Shown here: positions 1 to 11,385 of the stretch, in pieces
Layout: each line of letters begins with the position of its first letter
Position numbering within the stretch: position 1 is the stretch's first letter
Translations under genes and position numbers: made by a program
The notes under the pieces: generated by a model
Database searches by the model: none
What the model saw: only the letters and a program-made list of their open reading frames with translations
Told to the model about the DNA's origin: nothing
DNA from: Echiichthys vipera
Lineage: Eukaryota; Chordata; Actinopteri; Perciformes; Trachinidae
Direction of reading: 5' to 3'
Length of the DNA stretch: 64,000 bases
NCBI GenBank assembly: GCA_963691815.1
Contig: OY829658.1
Span: 19,636,471 to 19,700,470 of the forward strand

Positions 1-2875
1 AAAAATGTCACCATCAGTGAGTCTCAGTTCCCTGCTCTCGCTGCCGGATGTGTCCTGTACCTCTCGTCTCCTGGCCTGGTCTGCACCGCAGTGACGCAGG
101 GCAGATGGGGAGAGGAGACCCAACATTTCCTACATGAAATCACACATAAGGACCACGAACACATAGACGTTCAAGACTTAGAGGTGCTGCTTCAAGAGCT
201 TCACAACCACTACGAGCCTGCAGACAGAGAGGTAAACACGAGACTCAAACAAAGCATTTGTTCGTAGACCAAAACTAAAAAAGCAGTCTGGAGACATTAA
301 CCTGATTCTCGACCAGATGAATTTGGTTCTGCCTTGCTTCAGCCGTGACTCCGCCTAGCTCCACTCAATCATGTGGGATCGCTCCATAGGAACATGATTT
401 CAGGTGGTCAAGCCAATCAGGACCACTGGGCGGGGTTTTATAGATGTGACGTAGCGGAGAAGCGACTGTTGTGATTCAGACAACAATGGCGGCTTGCATC
501 AAGGAAGCAGGCCTCAACATGGATGCTGCTGTTTCATCCTTGTCGTCCAATCTAGGGGAATATTTCTTCTTTAAAAGAACCAGAGAACGGCTCTGAAGGC
601 TTTTGTTGGCGAAAATCTGTTTTCTCCCGTTGCTTTCATCAGCGTCACAGGTTGGTTTTGATGTGAGTGGTTGAAGAAGCACGTCAATAAAGATGGCGGA
701 CAAGTGGTTAATCCAGATGGATGAGTTAAGCAAGGAGGAACCAAATTCATCTGCCGAGAGATTTCTTGACAGTTAATTCATTATTCTTTAAAAATACCTT
801 GAGTTGTATTTTATTTTCAATGTGTGATACACTGTAATCGTGCAGTGTGCCAAAATATCTTATCATACGTAGTGATGCCAACAGTAGACCTACTAGGCTT
901 TGCCTCATACTCAGCCACATCACTGTAGTGACCGTTCCCTCTGTAAATGTCTGGCACTGGTGTAGTGTAAGACACAAAACTTACTTTGCGAACATCCTAA
1001 CCCCCTACTTACGGTGCCCTTGGTCGGACCACACCCATCTTCGAACTTGGTCTTAATTTTGATCTGCACACCTGAAACGTTTTGTGACCGTATCTTGCAC
1101 GTTTGAGGGCGCTTGCACACCAGCCTTATTTAGTTCGGCTGAATCGAAGTTGAGTGCTCTCCCCCATTTGCTACGGTTCGTTTGTTCAGTTGGAAATGCA
1201 GCGATCGTGTGCAGTGGACCAAATAAGGATTGAGACCTGGTAGAAGAGGTGGTCTCGGTTCGCTTCCAAACAGACTCTGGTGCAGTTTGTTTGTGGTGAC
1301 AAGGTGTCTGGATCTGGGTCCACACTAACTGCAAAAACCACCGTGCATTTTAGGACCAACCCAGCTCCTGTAGGCAGCTACGCGATTTACTAATGATTAA
1401 GTACCTCCCCTGTCGCCACAAGAACAACCACCCTGACAAAGTCACCGCGGACAAATCTCGAGTAGTAATGTAATAACGAGGACCAACCACCGTGAAATTA
1501 CTTGCGGTGGGTACATTGTCTGCTCGTCACTCCATTTACATACTGAGCGTTTGCCGGCATGGTAAATCTGACCAATCGGAGAGCAGTTCAGGATCTACGT
1601 TATTTTGCCCACACCAGACACATCTGTCGTGTGAGTGAGGTGCTTTGTTTCCCTTTTTTTCTTTATTGAGCCGAAGTGCAGCTACATTTTGGTTAACTTC
1701 AGCAGGTCATCAGCTGATATGAACAGGTGTAAAAATTAAACCAGCTGAAAAAAAAAAGACTCTTCATTTTCACATCTAGTGAGCACCAGGGAAGTGGACT
1801 AGAAACGGGTGTGAAAGCGCCCTGACATATGAGCACCTTGCTAAGTACTCGGAACAATCTCAGTGTATTTTACCGCTGCAGTAGGTATCTCCAGGACCAC
1901 ATTTTGCCATGACAACACACACACTAACTCCCAAGTTGAAGACAACACCAACAGCTGTCACGGCTGATAATAAACCATACAAACAAAGAGTTCAAGAAAT
2001 GTCCATACATATCCATACCTTTTCTTTTTCCTTCCTCTCCCTTATCACCATGGTAACCAGAGCTGTGTAACAGCCAGTGACATCATGACAGAGGTCAACG
2101 TATCATCAACAGACCAGAGACAGGAAACAGGTGCAGTTTTGGGCCACATCCTGTATCACGCCTTGCAAGGTCACTGCTTCATTAGCCAGTCCCTGCCTGA
2201 GGAGAGCTTTTTCCTGGACTACATCGTGGAGCGTCTGGGGTCGGAGAACTTCACCGTCGGGGGTAAACGTCCTTCAGCAACACAGAAAAACATGGACACT
2301 GATACATTCATAGAGAGAGATGCACCCTCCGAAATCCAGACCTTGTAAACTTAGATTTAACCACTTAAAAAACGACAAATGCAAGATTCATTGTATGTTT
2401 TTTCAGAGGCATTTTTGTCTACACATATTGGTTACCTTCTTTCTATTCACATAAGGGGAAGTTATCATTTTATCAATGTTAACCAGTTTTATCCTTGAGT
2501 TGTTTTACTCAAGCTTGAGTTATGTTTGTGTTGTGTAGATTTGGAGGCTCTCATGAGCAGTCTGCACCTCGGACCTGATCACAAACATGATCATGAGCAC
2601 GACCACCACGGAGACGAGCACACTGATCATGATCATAGTGGTTTAAGACGGAGGAAAAGGAGCATCCATGGGCGTCATGAGGGTCATCATGAAGGAAACA
2701 CCACCTGGGATCAGGTGCATATAGCAAGAAAAGAAGATATCCAATGTTGTAAAACATGAAAAGTGTTTAAATTCTGTGAAAGTAACCAAATCCAATGCAC
2801 ACAGCTCAAAAACTATGCCTTTAAGTGAGCCGTAAAGACTGCATACAATGCAACAATGCATATAGATAGATATGC

Positions 2876-2915
<40 letters not shown>

Positions 2916-5900
2916 TTCCAGTTACAGCTGCAATGCAGTGCAGAGACGCCAAGATCGAAGATGCGTAAGACCCAGAAATTCCGACCAATCAGAACAGACT
3001 GTGCTTTTTTCTGAGGGAAAAAATAATGTGTTTATTGAACTATGTAACTATGTTCTAGTAGAAACCCAAAATATGGACCTTAAAATGAGCAAAATATGGG
3101 ACCTTTAAATGATCAAATGTCCTTGTTTTCATTCAGAAAACACATGGTAAAGTCCGGCGGTTAAAGTGAACATATACAGTGTGTAAAAGCTAACATTAGT
3201 TTACTGACTTACTTAATTTTTGCATATTTCTTTTACTTTACTTTGTCCCAGCTCTGTTTCTCAGCTGAAGAGCTGGTCCAGATCTACGGTCTGGCAGACA
3301 ACAGCTCTGCCTCCTCTGGCCTGGGTCAGACCGGCTTGGCCCGGCTCAGCCCTGCACTCATCCAGCAGATCCTGAGCGGAGCATGTGCAGGCATCCCAGA
3401 ACCACCGACACCAGATGGGCTCACGATGACTGAGAGTAAGAGACTGACAGATGGACTTTGCCTCCATCCGGTTACTGAGTCTATCTCTTCTTGACATGTA
3501 AACTGACCTCCACCCCCTCCCCTATTCTTTCTTTGTCTCATAGGATACATCTATGCAACCCTTGCCAATATGGTTATAACACTGACATCTATGTTTGGCA
3601 TTGTGGTGCTACTGTGTACCTCCTGCACCAATGTGTTTCAGTTGTGTATCCAGTTTTGCATCAGTCTGGCTGTAGGTTCACTGTCTGGAGATGCATTACT
3701 TCACCTGATACCCATGGTGAGCGATTTTCACCCTTTTAAAGCTGCAAAAAGATATTTTTTTGACAAAAGGGAGCTGAAAGACTTTTTTTACCAAGACAAT
3801 CTTGGTGATTTTCAGGCAACATTAACGCATTTTAACTTCTTGTTGTGGTCTGTGTATCCAGTTTCTAGGTTTACACGTGCACTCAGATGAACCCAGCAGC
3901 CAGAAGCACTCACATGAAGGTCATCACGAAGGAACTCCAGACTACATTTACAAGATGTTGGTAGTATTGGCCGGGATTTACTACTTTTATTTGATGGAAA
4001 CAATATTCTCTTTGGTCGCATATAAAGAGAGTCATCACCATCATCAACATCATCATGGGGTAAGAGAAAAAGAACATAAAAAGCAGAATTAAGGGCCATC
4101 CACACCAAGAACGATAGCTACAATGATAACTGTAAATATATAGTTTCTAACTCAGAAGTACACCACTACTATAAGGAGCGTTTAAGGTGTCCTTATAGGT
4201 ATAGTTCTAGGAGGTATTCAAACCACTGATAGATATGGACACAACATTCTTTATTTCTTATTAAATAAAAAAGTTGTGACTTTGCAAACTGCTTTTGGGA
4301 TTATCAGAACCTAGTGGGATTTTGTCCTTCATTTGCAGAACTCAATCTTGCAAGGAAAAGACGGTGTAATGAGTCATGTAAAAAAGACATGTACTGCAAA
4401 AAATGAACCCAGAAGTAACGCTAGCAATTTTACCGTAAAGGTCCCATATTGTAAAAAGTGAGATTTTAATGACTTTTTTATAAACCGGTCAAAGTGCTTT
4501 ATAAATACTGTGAAAGGAACAAAACGCTCAATCCACAGAGAAATGCACGCAGTCTGTATTCAGTGAGAGTTCAGAAGGCCAGACAGATTAAGACTGGGCT
4601 TTTTGGGGCGCTAAAACAGAGCATTAGAAAATGTTGGGTTTCTTTCTACATAAAAGCATGTTAACATGTTCTAGTAAAAATCCGAACTACAAGTATGAAC
4701 CTAAAAATGAGCGTAATGTGGGACCTTTAAACCATCCGTATTTTGTATCTCTACAGGATCTCAGTATCCAGATATTTTTTGTAAATTTGTATATTCACAA
4801 GCTTATTCCTGCCCAACTACACTGTTCTTTACTTCCTTAAGTCTTTCTCTCTTTACTTCAACCTTCAATTTTAGTTTATTCATTTTTCGCTCCCTCTCTC
4901 TCTCTCTCTCTCTTTAGGAAGAATCCGAGCCTCACCACTGTGACCATGGGAGGGTTTTGGAGATGTACCAACAGGAGAGGAAACAAAAAGACAAGTCACA
5001 GTCAGCTTTAAAAGTAGACCTGGTGAGAAACTACTGTGCGTTATGTAAAAGGGATCTAATTCACCTGCACAGATTAGGGAGTTTACCTCTCAGTGCAGCA
5101 CTCATTATCAAAAGGTTTTCGATCCGTCCGCTATGACGTGAGGTCTTTATGTAAGCACTTAAAATTTCCGTCACATTACAACCTCCAGGAATCCACTAAA
5201 TCTCTGTAAACAAAGTGTCTCCTGATGCAAATAGCTATAGATTTAAATTCCTGTTGAAATGTCTCTAAGCTGCCTCGGTGTCTGCGAGAAACCCTCAGCT
5301 ACTCCAGCTAATAGCTTGTAAAAACATCAAACATTAAAGCTGTAAAACACACTTATATATGCATATAGCAATAACAGGACTTGTTACGGAATGTTTAATG
5401 CAACATGCACATTTCAGGTTGGCCATGAAGACGATGAGAGATCACTTTCAGAGGAGAAAAAGCGCACCAGAGGTGAGTAATGTTGTCTCCAGCATGGTGC
5501 TGTAATGATGGTGCTAACCAGGGTGGCTACTCCGCCACTAACTATTACTTTGTCTGCATCCACAGAACAGCGTCTCCTGCCTTATATGATAACCATCGGT
5601 GACGGAATCCACAACTTTGCAGACGGCTTAGCGATGGGCGCAGCTTTCTCCCTGTCATGGAAGTCTGGTCTGGCCACTTCACTAGCTGTACTCTGCCATG
5701 AACTACCACATGAACTGGGTAAAGACAAACACACACAAACCACAAACAGGCCCCATCTAGTTTGATCATTTAAGATTTCTTAACGTCAACCTGTTGCTCT
5801 CGTTTCTCTCCAGGTGATTTTGCCATTTTGCTCCACAGCGGCGTGTCTGTCCGCAATGCGCTGCTTTTAAACGTTGGCAGTGCCATGACCTCGTTCATTG

Positions 5901-6221
5901 GTCTGTACATCGCTCTGTCTGTAGCCACTGATCTTGTCACCAAACAGTGGATAGCTGCTGTTACTGCGGGACTCTTCCTGTATGTGGGGCTGGCTGACAT
6001 GGTGGGTATTTTTCTTTACACAACTGTTTATCAGGCAGTACAAACTGTAGCCTCAAAATAGAAACTACCTTCTCTCCTCTTTCTCCTTCCAGCTCCCCAC
6101 CATGGTCCACATCAGCAACAAGAGACCCTGGCTGATGTTTCTGCTGCAGAACATTGGCCTTTTTACCGGTTGGGGTATTCTGTTGTTGCTGTCACTTTAT
6201 GAAGAGAAAATCCACTTTTAA
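1..6221 (+). CDS. slc39a4: Zinc transporter ZIP4 (SLC39A4), 5' end cut off by window
   Basis: Imports zinc across the plasma membrane (family knowledge: ZIP/LIV-1 subfamily, intestinal zinc uptake). Exons seen: 1-231 (starts upstream), 2061-2262, 2539-2714, 3252-3435, 3544-3716, 3862-4059, 4918-5022, 5418-5472, 5566-5718, 5814-6001 and 6093-6221. All phases agree, giving 597 visible residues. The helical extracellular domain is followed by a His/Asp-rich stretch (HKHDHEHDHHGDEH, about 2581-2635). The first membrane segments end in GDALLHLIPM (exon 3544-3716). The cytosolic loop carries a His cluster (SHHHHQHHH) and PHHCDHG. The metal-site motifs HNFADG and CHELPHE are in exon 5566-5718. The C-terminus LLLLLSLYEEKIHF is very like mammalian ZIP4, which separates it from ZIP12. 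The signal peptide and N-terminus lie outside the window. Four MITEs sit in its introns. It lies tail-to-tail with recql4. Confidence 0.93.
298..775. mobile_element. MITE, long-TIR family copy 1 (in slc39a4 intron)
   Basis: Begins TAACCTGATTCTCGACCAG and ends with a decayed inverted copy near CTGCCGAGAG (751-760). It matches the copy at 46151-46673 along much of its length, including AACCAGAGAACGGCTCTGAA. The terminal repeats extend about 90 bp in the better copy. The 3' half here has an internal deletion. No transposase is encoded. The superfamily was not determined. Confidence 0.8.
1106..1823. mobile_element. Non-autonomous DNA transposon, 'GTGTGAAAGCG' TIR family copy 1
   Basis: Starts AGGGCGCTTGCACACC and ends GGGTGTGAAAGCGCCCT: imperfect terminal inverted repeats about 720 bp apart. 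The same type of ends is found at 47756-48310. The interior shows no convincing ORF. Lies in the slc39a4 intron between exons 1-231 and 2061-2262. Confidence 0.7.
2732..3110. mobile_element. MITE, 'AAAGGTCCCATATT' family copy 1 with internal GACA microsatellite
   Basis: Ends in ATATGGGACCTTT. The left end is decayed (GATATCCAATGTTGT), but the interior aligns with the copy at 4436-4735 (GTAAAA, ACTGTGAAAG, AATGCAC, TTCTAGTA and AATGAGC blocks in the same order). A GATA/GACA tetranucleotide array at 2866-2915 sits inside it. Intronic in slc39a4. Confidence 0.65.
2866..2915. repeat. (GACA)n microsatellite
   Basis: About nine GACA units following GATA units, within the intronic MITE. Confidence 0.95.
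4436..4735. mobile_element. MITE, 'AAAGGTCCCATATT' family copy 2
   Basis: Flanked by AAAGGTCCCATATTGT and ATGTGGGACCTTT, a clear terminal inverted repeat over about 300 bp. It is the best-preserved of three copies (others at 2732 and 8172). Intronic in slc39a4, upstream of the exon at 4918. Confidence 0.75.
4889..4917 (+). repeat. (CT)n tract forming the polypyrimidine tract of an slc39a4 acceptor
   Basis: A TCTC run reads directly into TTTAG, the acceptor of the exon at 4918. The microsatellite doubles as the splice polypyrimidine tract, so its length may affect splicing (inference). Confidence 0.7.
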
Positions 6222-7269
6222 AACACGGACATTGATTTCTTCAGCGGGTTGACTTTGCTTCTGATTTTCTGATCTATGCATATTGTAAAATGTTTGAACG
6301 ACATTCACATTAACATGACAAGGGTGTTTATGGGTGTTAAATGGCCATGGTGAGACCCAACAAATGAAAAGGGCTTTACTTGCAAGATGGTCTTTGTTCC
6401 CACCAACCAAAGGGTAAACAGCTGGAACTAATCCTGTCAAACAGATTAAAACTTGCTCTTCCACTCAAATTCCATCTTCCACTCAAATAGGTGTGATTGA
6501 GCCTGGTTCATTTCCTGCCCCCGTGACTTGCAAACCTTGTGAATGTCTTTTTTGTAAATTGCAAATCAGTCTGCTACTTCAGCACCACAGACAGTTCCAT
6601 GGATCTATCAATACACAGATACAGTTAGGTCTTGATCAGACAAAGCGAACACACAGCATGTCCGCCCCAAGCTTCTAAAAAGCACTCTGTGTGTTTAGGG
6701 CCATTGATGGTTAACAAGGGCCTCGCAGGTTAACAAGGGGCATTTTGGTTTGGCTAATAAATAACTTGAACTAAAATATATAGTTTATCACAAGGCTTCT
6801 GTGGTGGACTACATCGAATGTAGGAAGGATATGTTTTTAAAATAAATAAGTTCACTAATTTAACTTTTTACAAATGCAGATATTGGTTATGGTCCCTGTA
6901 ACCTGTAGGCTTACTGCTTCTGGCATTAAAATAACTTTTATTTTCTTGTTTTTCAGCATTGTGAGAATGCCACTAAAATTCAGAATACAGTGTATTGTTT
7001 CCCCTTATTGTCCTAGTGACGTACATGTAAGACATGTAGCACAGATTTGTAAAGTAATTTGTGCTTTTTATTAAATATCTTGATGAGAAATGTACAAAAT
7101 ATATATTTTCAATATATGAAAATGAATATAAACTGTTAAAAGAAGAAGCTATACAGTATGGGTTTATAGTATTTGCTGAACTTCAAATCCCACTGAACCA
7201 ATTATGAAGGTAAATGTTGGTATATAAATATGGTATACAGTATATTTTGTATTCTGCCTTGTTTGGAAA

Positions 7270-7275
7270 ATTAAA
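7270..7275 (+). terminator. Candidate slc39a4 poly(A) signal (ATTAAA)
   Basis: An ATTAAA hexamer about 1.05 kb after the stop codon at 6221. An earlier AATAAA at about 6757 is an alternative. No coding potential is seen between the stop and this site, which is taken as 3' UTR. Confidence 0.4.
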
Positions 7276-7289
7276 ACTCTTTCAAAACC

Positions 7290-9235
7290 CATTATCTACA
7301 TCTGTCGAGTGTTATCTAGTTTCTTGGTCTTTGTGTGAAAGAAGTGAGAGGTGCAGTGGAAACTACTTTCTCTTTATCTGTTTTGTCTAATCTTGACTTG
7401 CAGGTTACATGAACGTCTTCATTAGGGACAGAGTCCGCTGACAACTCATCGCACAAAGATGGAAACATATGTACATGCTGTGTACGTGTAACGTCTAACT
7501 TTCCCATTTAATGACAACATTTATGTGTCGTGTGAGCTGATCCTTTAAGCTTGTGCCATTACAATAGCAGATTACAGCATGTAGCTGCTGACAGAGGAAA
7601 CACAGATTTCCCTAAAGTCAGCTTTCCAAGAAAAACAATCCATATTTTTTTAACTTCTACAGTACTCTTTCAGAGGTTTTATGAGCCCCTGGAGTCAAGT
7701 AACTTACTCTACCAATAAAACACTCGATGATTACCTCTAAAACTGGACCTTTGAGCTTCTCATACATTATACAGCATAATACATCTTTTATAGCAGTGAC
7801 ATCGGCAGATCTTACAGAAAGAACATGAAGAAAGAGACAGATTTGTATAGTTTGATTATTGTATATACTGTAACTCTGGATAGCTGAATAAGTAGTTTTA
7901 CAACTTCATAAAGAAGTTCATGATGCAGTGACAGTAAGCTGAATCAAAGTGAGTATTTAAGTGACTGTTAAAGGTAAAATAATGGTAAAAAGACATTTAC
8001 AGTAAATGTTTCAATGGTCAGCTGAGTAAAAGTGTGTAGGGAGTGGAGGATGATAATACCATGATTGATGACTGTAGTTATAATGGTCATGTTCTTGGTT
8101 CAGATTTCCGCAAATGAATCAGAGTGTTTTTAAATTGGAGCTCAATGTCAGTGACATGATGGAGGTTAGAAGGTCCAATATTATGCTCATTTTCCAGGTT
8201 CATACTTGAATTTTGAGTTTCTACTTGAACATGTTTACATGCTTTTATGTTCAATAAACATATTTTCCTTAAACTGTCTATCTGAATAAACCTTTATTCA
8301 ACCTCTGTCTGAAACCCTCTCTTTAAGCACCACTCCCAGAAAAGCCCACACGGCGCTGATTGGTCAGTGTTCCCAGGTCTTCAGATTCCTGCAAAATAAA
8401 TGGCATTCTGCTTTGGTTCTTGTTTGGTGCTAATTTGCAAATGTTAGCATGCTAAAGCGCTAAACTGAGATGTGTGAGCTCAAAGATTGGCCTCCCAGAG
8501 CTGCTCGCTAAGACGCTGACTCTTACCCTGGTAAATGAGTAATGGCTTGGCCAAATTCCAGTTAACTCAGTGTCACACTGACATGACTTACTGGGGCACT
8601 GGAATGGATGAATAGCACCTCTGTCTTTCCTACTAAGATGAGTCAGTATGGGTCATGTTAAAAAAGGTCTACTGTGATGAGTTTACAGGGATGATATGAA
8701 ACCAACTGTCACACTTTTTTCAAGTGTGCTCTGCAGCTGCCAAAGAGAGAGTCTTGTTCAACAACAAACACTCCCAAGGAGTGGCCGTTGATGCTTGGGG
8801 GTTGTGCATATATCAAACCTTTCCCAGAAAAGGCCCAGTGGCCGAGTTTTACTGTTTAGGTTTCTCCTACAGAGCTGCAGTTTGTATATAATGACCATGG
8901 AGTTAATACTGCAGTACATATCCCCTTACACTTCAGTCTGCTGTAGTTTGGAGTTTGGAGCTGTTAGCTGGAGGCTCCTCTGTATATATAATATACATAC
9001 TGTATATTTGCTCATTAGGAAGATTTCTTCACATTTTATGACGTGTCTTCAGAGTCAAAGCAGATATGTTAAAGCCAGAGTCCACCGTAAAAACACAGTG
9101 AAGGAAGAAGAAGCTTGGCCACTGCTGATTTCATTTACCTCACTTTGAAGAGAATGTTTTAGATTTTAGCTGGATTCATTTGCATATGGAATTGGCATTT
9201 ATTTCCCTTTAAACGTGTTCAAAGGTCTCCAGAAT
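7290..9235. other. Intergenic spacer between slc39a4 and the P-element cluster
   Basis: No ORF here has splice or homology support. It contains one MITE (8172-8490). Otherwise it is AT-rich unique-looking sequence. Confidence 0.6.
8172..8490. mobile_element. MITE, 'AAAGGTCCCATATT' family copy 3 (inverted)
   Basis: AAGGTCCAATATTATGCTCATTT is the reverse-complement form of the 3' end of the copy at 4436-4735, followed by the matching GTTTCTACTTGAACATG block. The far end is decayed, so the right boundary is approximate. Confidence 0.55.
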
Positions 9236-9429
9236 CGTTTCATATTTTGGGAAATATACTTATTTGCTTTCTTGCCGAGAGTGTGATGACCATAGACATA
9301 TAAAGAGTAGATGCCGCATCGAACGTTGGGCCGCGAGAAATGCGGCCGCCATCTTGGATCGGTCCTTCTCCCAGATAAGTTCTATGAGTGACTCGTTGAG
9401 CCTATGAGTTGAGCAGCAGAAGGAACAAG

Positions 9430-9492
9430 ATGCCAGAGCACTGTGCAGCGTATTCCTGCTCTAATCTAATATTACAATATTACAATTCATAA
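9430..9492 (+). pseudogene. Truncated THAP-domain start of a P-element transposase
   Basis: ATG followed by PEHCAAYSCSN, then a diverged run and a stop after 20 codons. The C-x4-C spacing after the initiator matches the start of the C2CH THAP zinc finger, where residues after the Asn are usually basic. The match breaks exactly there, consistent with an internal deletion joint. Only the first dozen residues support the call. Confidence 0.5.
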
Positions 9493-10825
9493 TCAGTACA
9501 ATTTTAAACAATTATACATAAATCCATGCATTTTTGAATGTTATAGTGAGTCCCTCAGGCTGTGGCAGGTAGATAAATATTTAGCTGCCAGAGGAGCTGC
9601 TGTCCCTTATTTTATTATTATTATTATCTTGTCACAGTAGAGGCGTGGAGATTAGCCTCTGTGGGAATGTTAGTTAATTTACCCCCCGGCCAGATGTGTG
9701 TGTGCAAGCCTGTGTAGATATTAAAGGAGAAGCAGGGAGGAGAGGGGTTGTCGTACATGTGGTCCAGTGTAAATGGATTGCACATTTCCAGCAGTAGGTC
9801 AGCGGAGGATGTGCTGTGGTTTCATGAGAGGAAGACACTTCAGAGACAGTTCATCTCAGGTCACCTCACATATTCTCAGTTTTGTTTTTTTAAATATTGA
9901 ACATGACATTGACATGAATTATGAGATCATTTTTCATGTCATGTCACTTTTTTTTTTAAGTTTAGACTATCAAAGGAGAAGTGACAGAATCTGATCAATA
10001 TCCTTTGCTGTTAAACTGTTTCATCAAACAGGAGCAACATGATGTGGGCTTTATTATAAAGAATGAATTAGAGATTTACGAGGCAAGCGTGAACATGTAT
10101 TTCCACTCTGTGCCCGATATTCTCACAGCTGAACTAAATGTCCCACACATTTTTACTTGGTTCTCCACATCTCCACTTAAAGCAGGACGAACGTCACATG
10201 TTTGTAAAGCAGAACTGATGAGTCCAGGCTTTTTTAGTTCAGTTGTACCAGAGAAGTTGAAACAGTCTGAAAAGAAAAAATCATACATTTATTTAACTAA
10301 GGAAAAATCTTAAATGGTTTGTATAATTTAAAATGGATATTACTGAACTATGCCCCGTGTTTTTGTTTGCACATTAAATACAATTACTACATAATTAAAA
10401 TATGTAATAAAGAAGACATTCACATAATTAGACCTTGCCTAAAAACAAGGACACAGTCATTTTAGATACTATACAAAGTACTCCTACAACATCACCGTCT
10501 TTACCAATTAGAGCTACACTCAAATTGGTAACTGTGCAAGAACAAAACAGTGTGAAAATGATCGATTTAACAAAATGTTATATATATTTTTATACCACAC
10601 ACACTCGCTCCCTCTCCTCTCCACTACCACGACTATGCGACTGGCAGAGCATGGATCATTTCTGAATATTTATTAACATATAGGGTTCGGCTCTTGTTTT
10701 TTTTAGTGCTTTAAATGGAAGTGTGTCTGTTTGACTTGTATTTAGATGTGTCCAAAATGTCATCTCTCTCTCTCTGACCTAATTGTATTGATACTCTTGA
10801 TTTATATGTATTTTAATTTTCTCTG

Positions 10826-10861
10826 AGTGTGTGTGTGTGTGTGTGTGTGCGTGCGTGTGTT

Positions 10862-10894
<33 letters not shown>

Positions 10895-10920
10895 AAGAGA
10901 GAGAGTGAGTGAGAGAGAGA
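10826..10920. repeat. Compound (TG)n/(AG)n microsatellite
   Basis: GTGTGT run with a short GCGTGCGT interruption, followed by GAGAGA. It lies inside the P-element-like insertion. Confidence 0.95.
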
Positions 10921-11385
10921 TTTATGTATTCATGTATGAAATATAGCCTATTAATACTCTATAAATGATTTCTCTTGTTGTGTTTATATTTATAGTGTTT
11001 GTAAAACACCTATCATACATCACATATATCATATATCAGAATATTCTATTACTGTTAATCCCACTGTGAATATTAAAATACGCTGAACCGTGTCCTGTCC
11101 TTACACTGAGTGGAGCGGGCGACCGGGCCAAGATGGCGGCTCCACCGCTCGTCAGCGCCAATAGGCCCAACGTTCGATGAGGCGTCTACTCTTTATGTCT
11201 ATGGTGATGACAAGATCGTTTTTGTTTTCTTTACACAGAGCCAGGCGGCTGTTTCCCCTGTTTACAGTCTTAATGCTAAGCTAAGCTAAGCTAACAAAAT
11301 GCTGTCTGTATCTTCATATTCATCACAAAAGACATTAGAGAGGTTTTAATCTTCTCATATAACTCTTGGCAAGAAAGTGAAGTTT

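Larger units (their letters stand above)
9291..11203. mobile_element. P-element-like (THAP-type) non-autonomous transposon, 1913 bp
   Basis: Both ends are near-perfect inverted repeats. The left starts CATAGACATATAAAGAG, the right ends CTCTTTATGTCTATG, and they match inward through CATCGAACGTTGGGCC (about 45 bp). The element is bounded by CA...TG and flanked by an identical 8-bp duplication, GTGATGAC (9283-9290 and 11204-11211). P-elements are known to make 8-bp duplications. About 140 bp inside the left end, an ATG opens a THAP-like start (MPEHCAAYSCSN), the fold at the N-terminus of P-element and THAP9 transposases. The rest of the transposase is not visible and the interior holds a long TG/AG microsatellite, so this copy should depend on a transposase supplied elsewhere. 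Confidence 0.75.
9258..11385. repeat. Older dispersed fish repeat split by the P-element insertion
   Basis: The left end has ATTTGCTTTCTTGCCGAGAG; the right end has the inverted form CTCTTGGCAAGAAAGTGAAG. The right half carries GAGCCAGGCGGCTGTTTCCC and a GCTAA tandem (11274-11295), features of a repeat I recognise from many teleost genomes. Joining the halves at the 8-bp duplication restores a continuous GAGAGTGTGATGACAAGATC. Confidence 0.65.

Noticed and set aside
8795..9148. 117-codon plus-strand ORF
   Set aside because: No recognisable motif, no flanking splice or promoter signal, and it lies in repeat-rich spacer.
9773..10313. Two ORFs inside the P-like element (73 and 110 codons) as possible transposase exons
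   Set aside because: No DDE/RNase-H or THAP residues recognisable; composition is that of AT-rich noncoding sequence.
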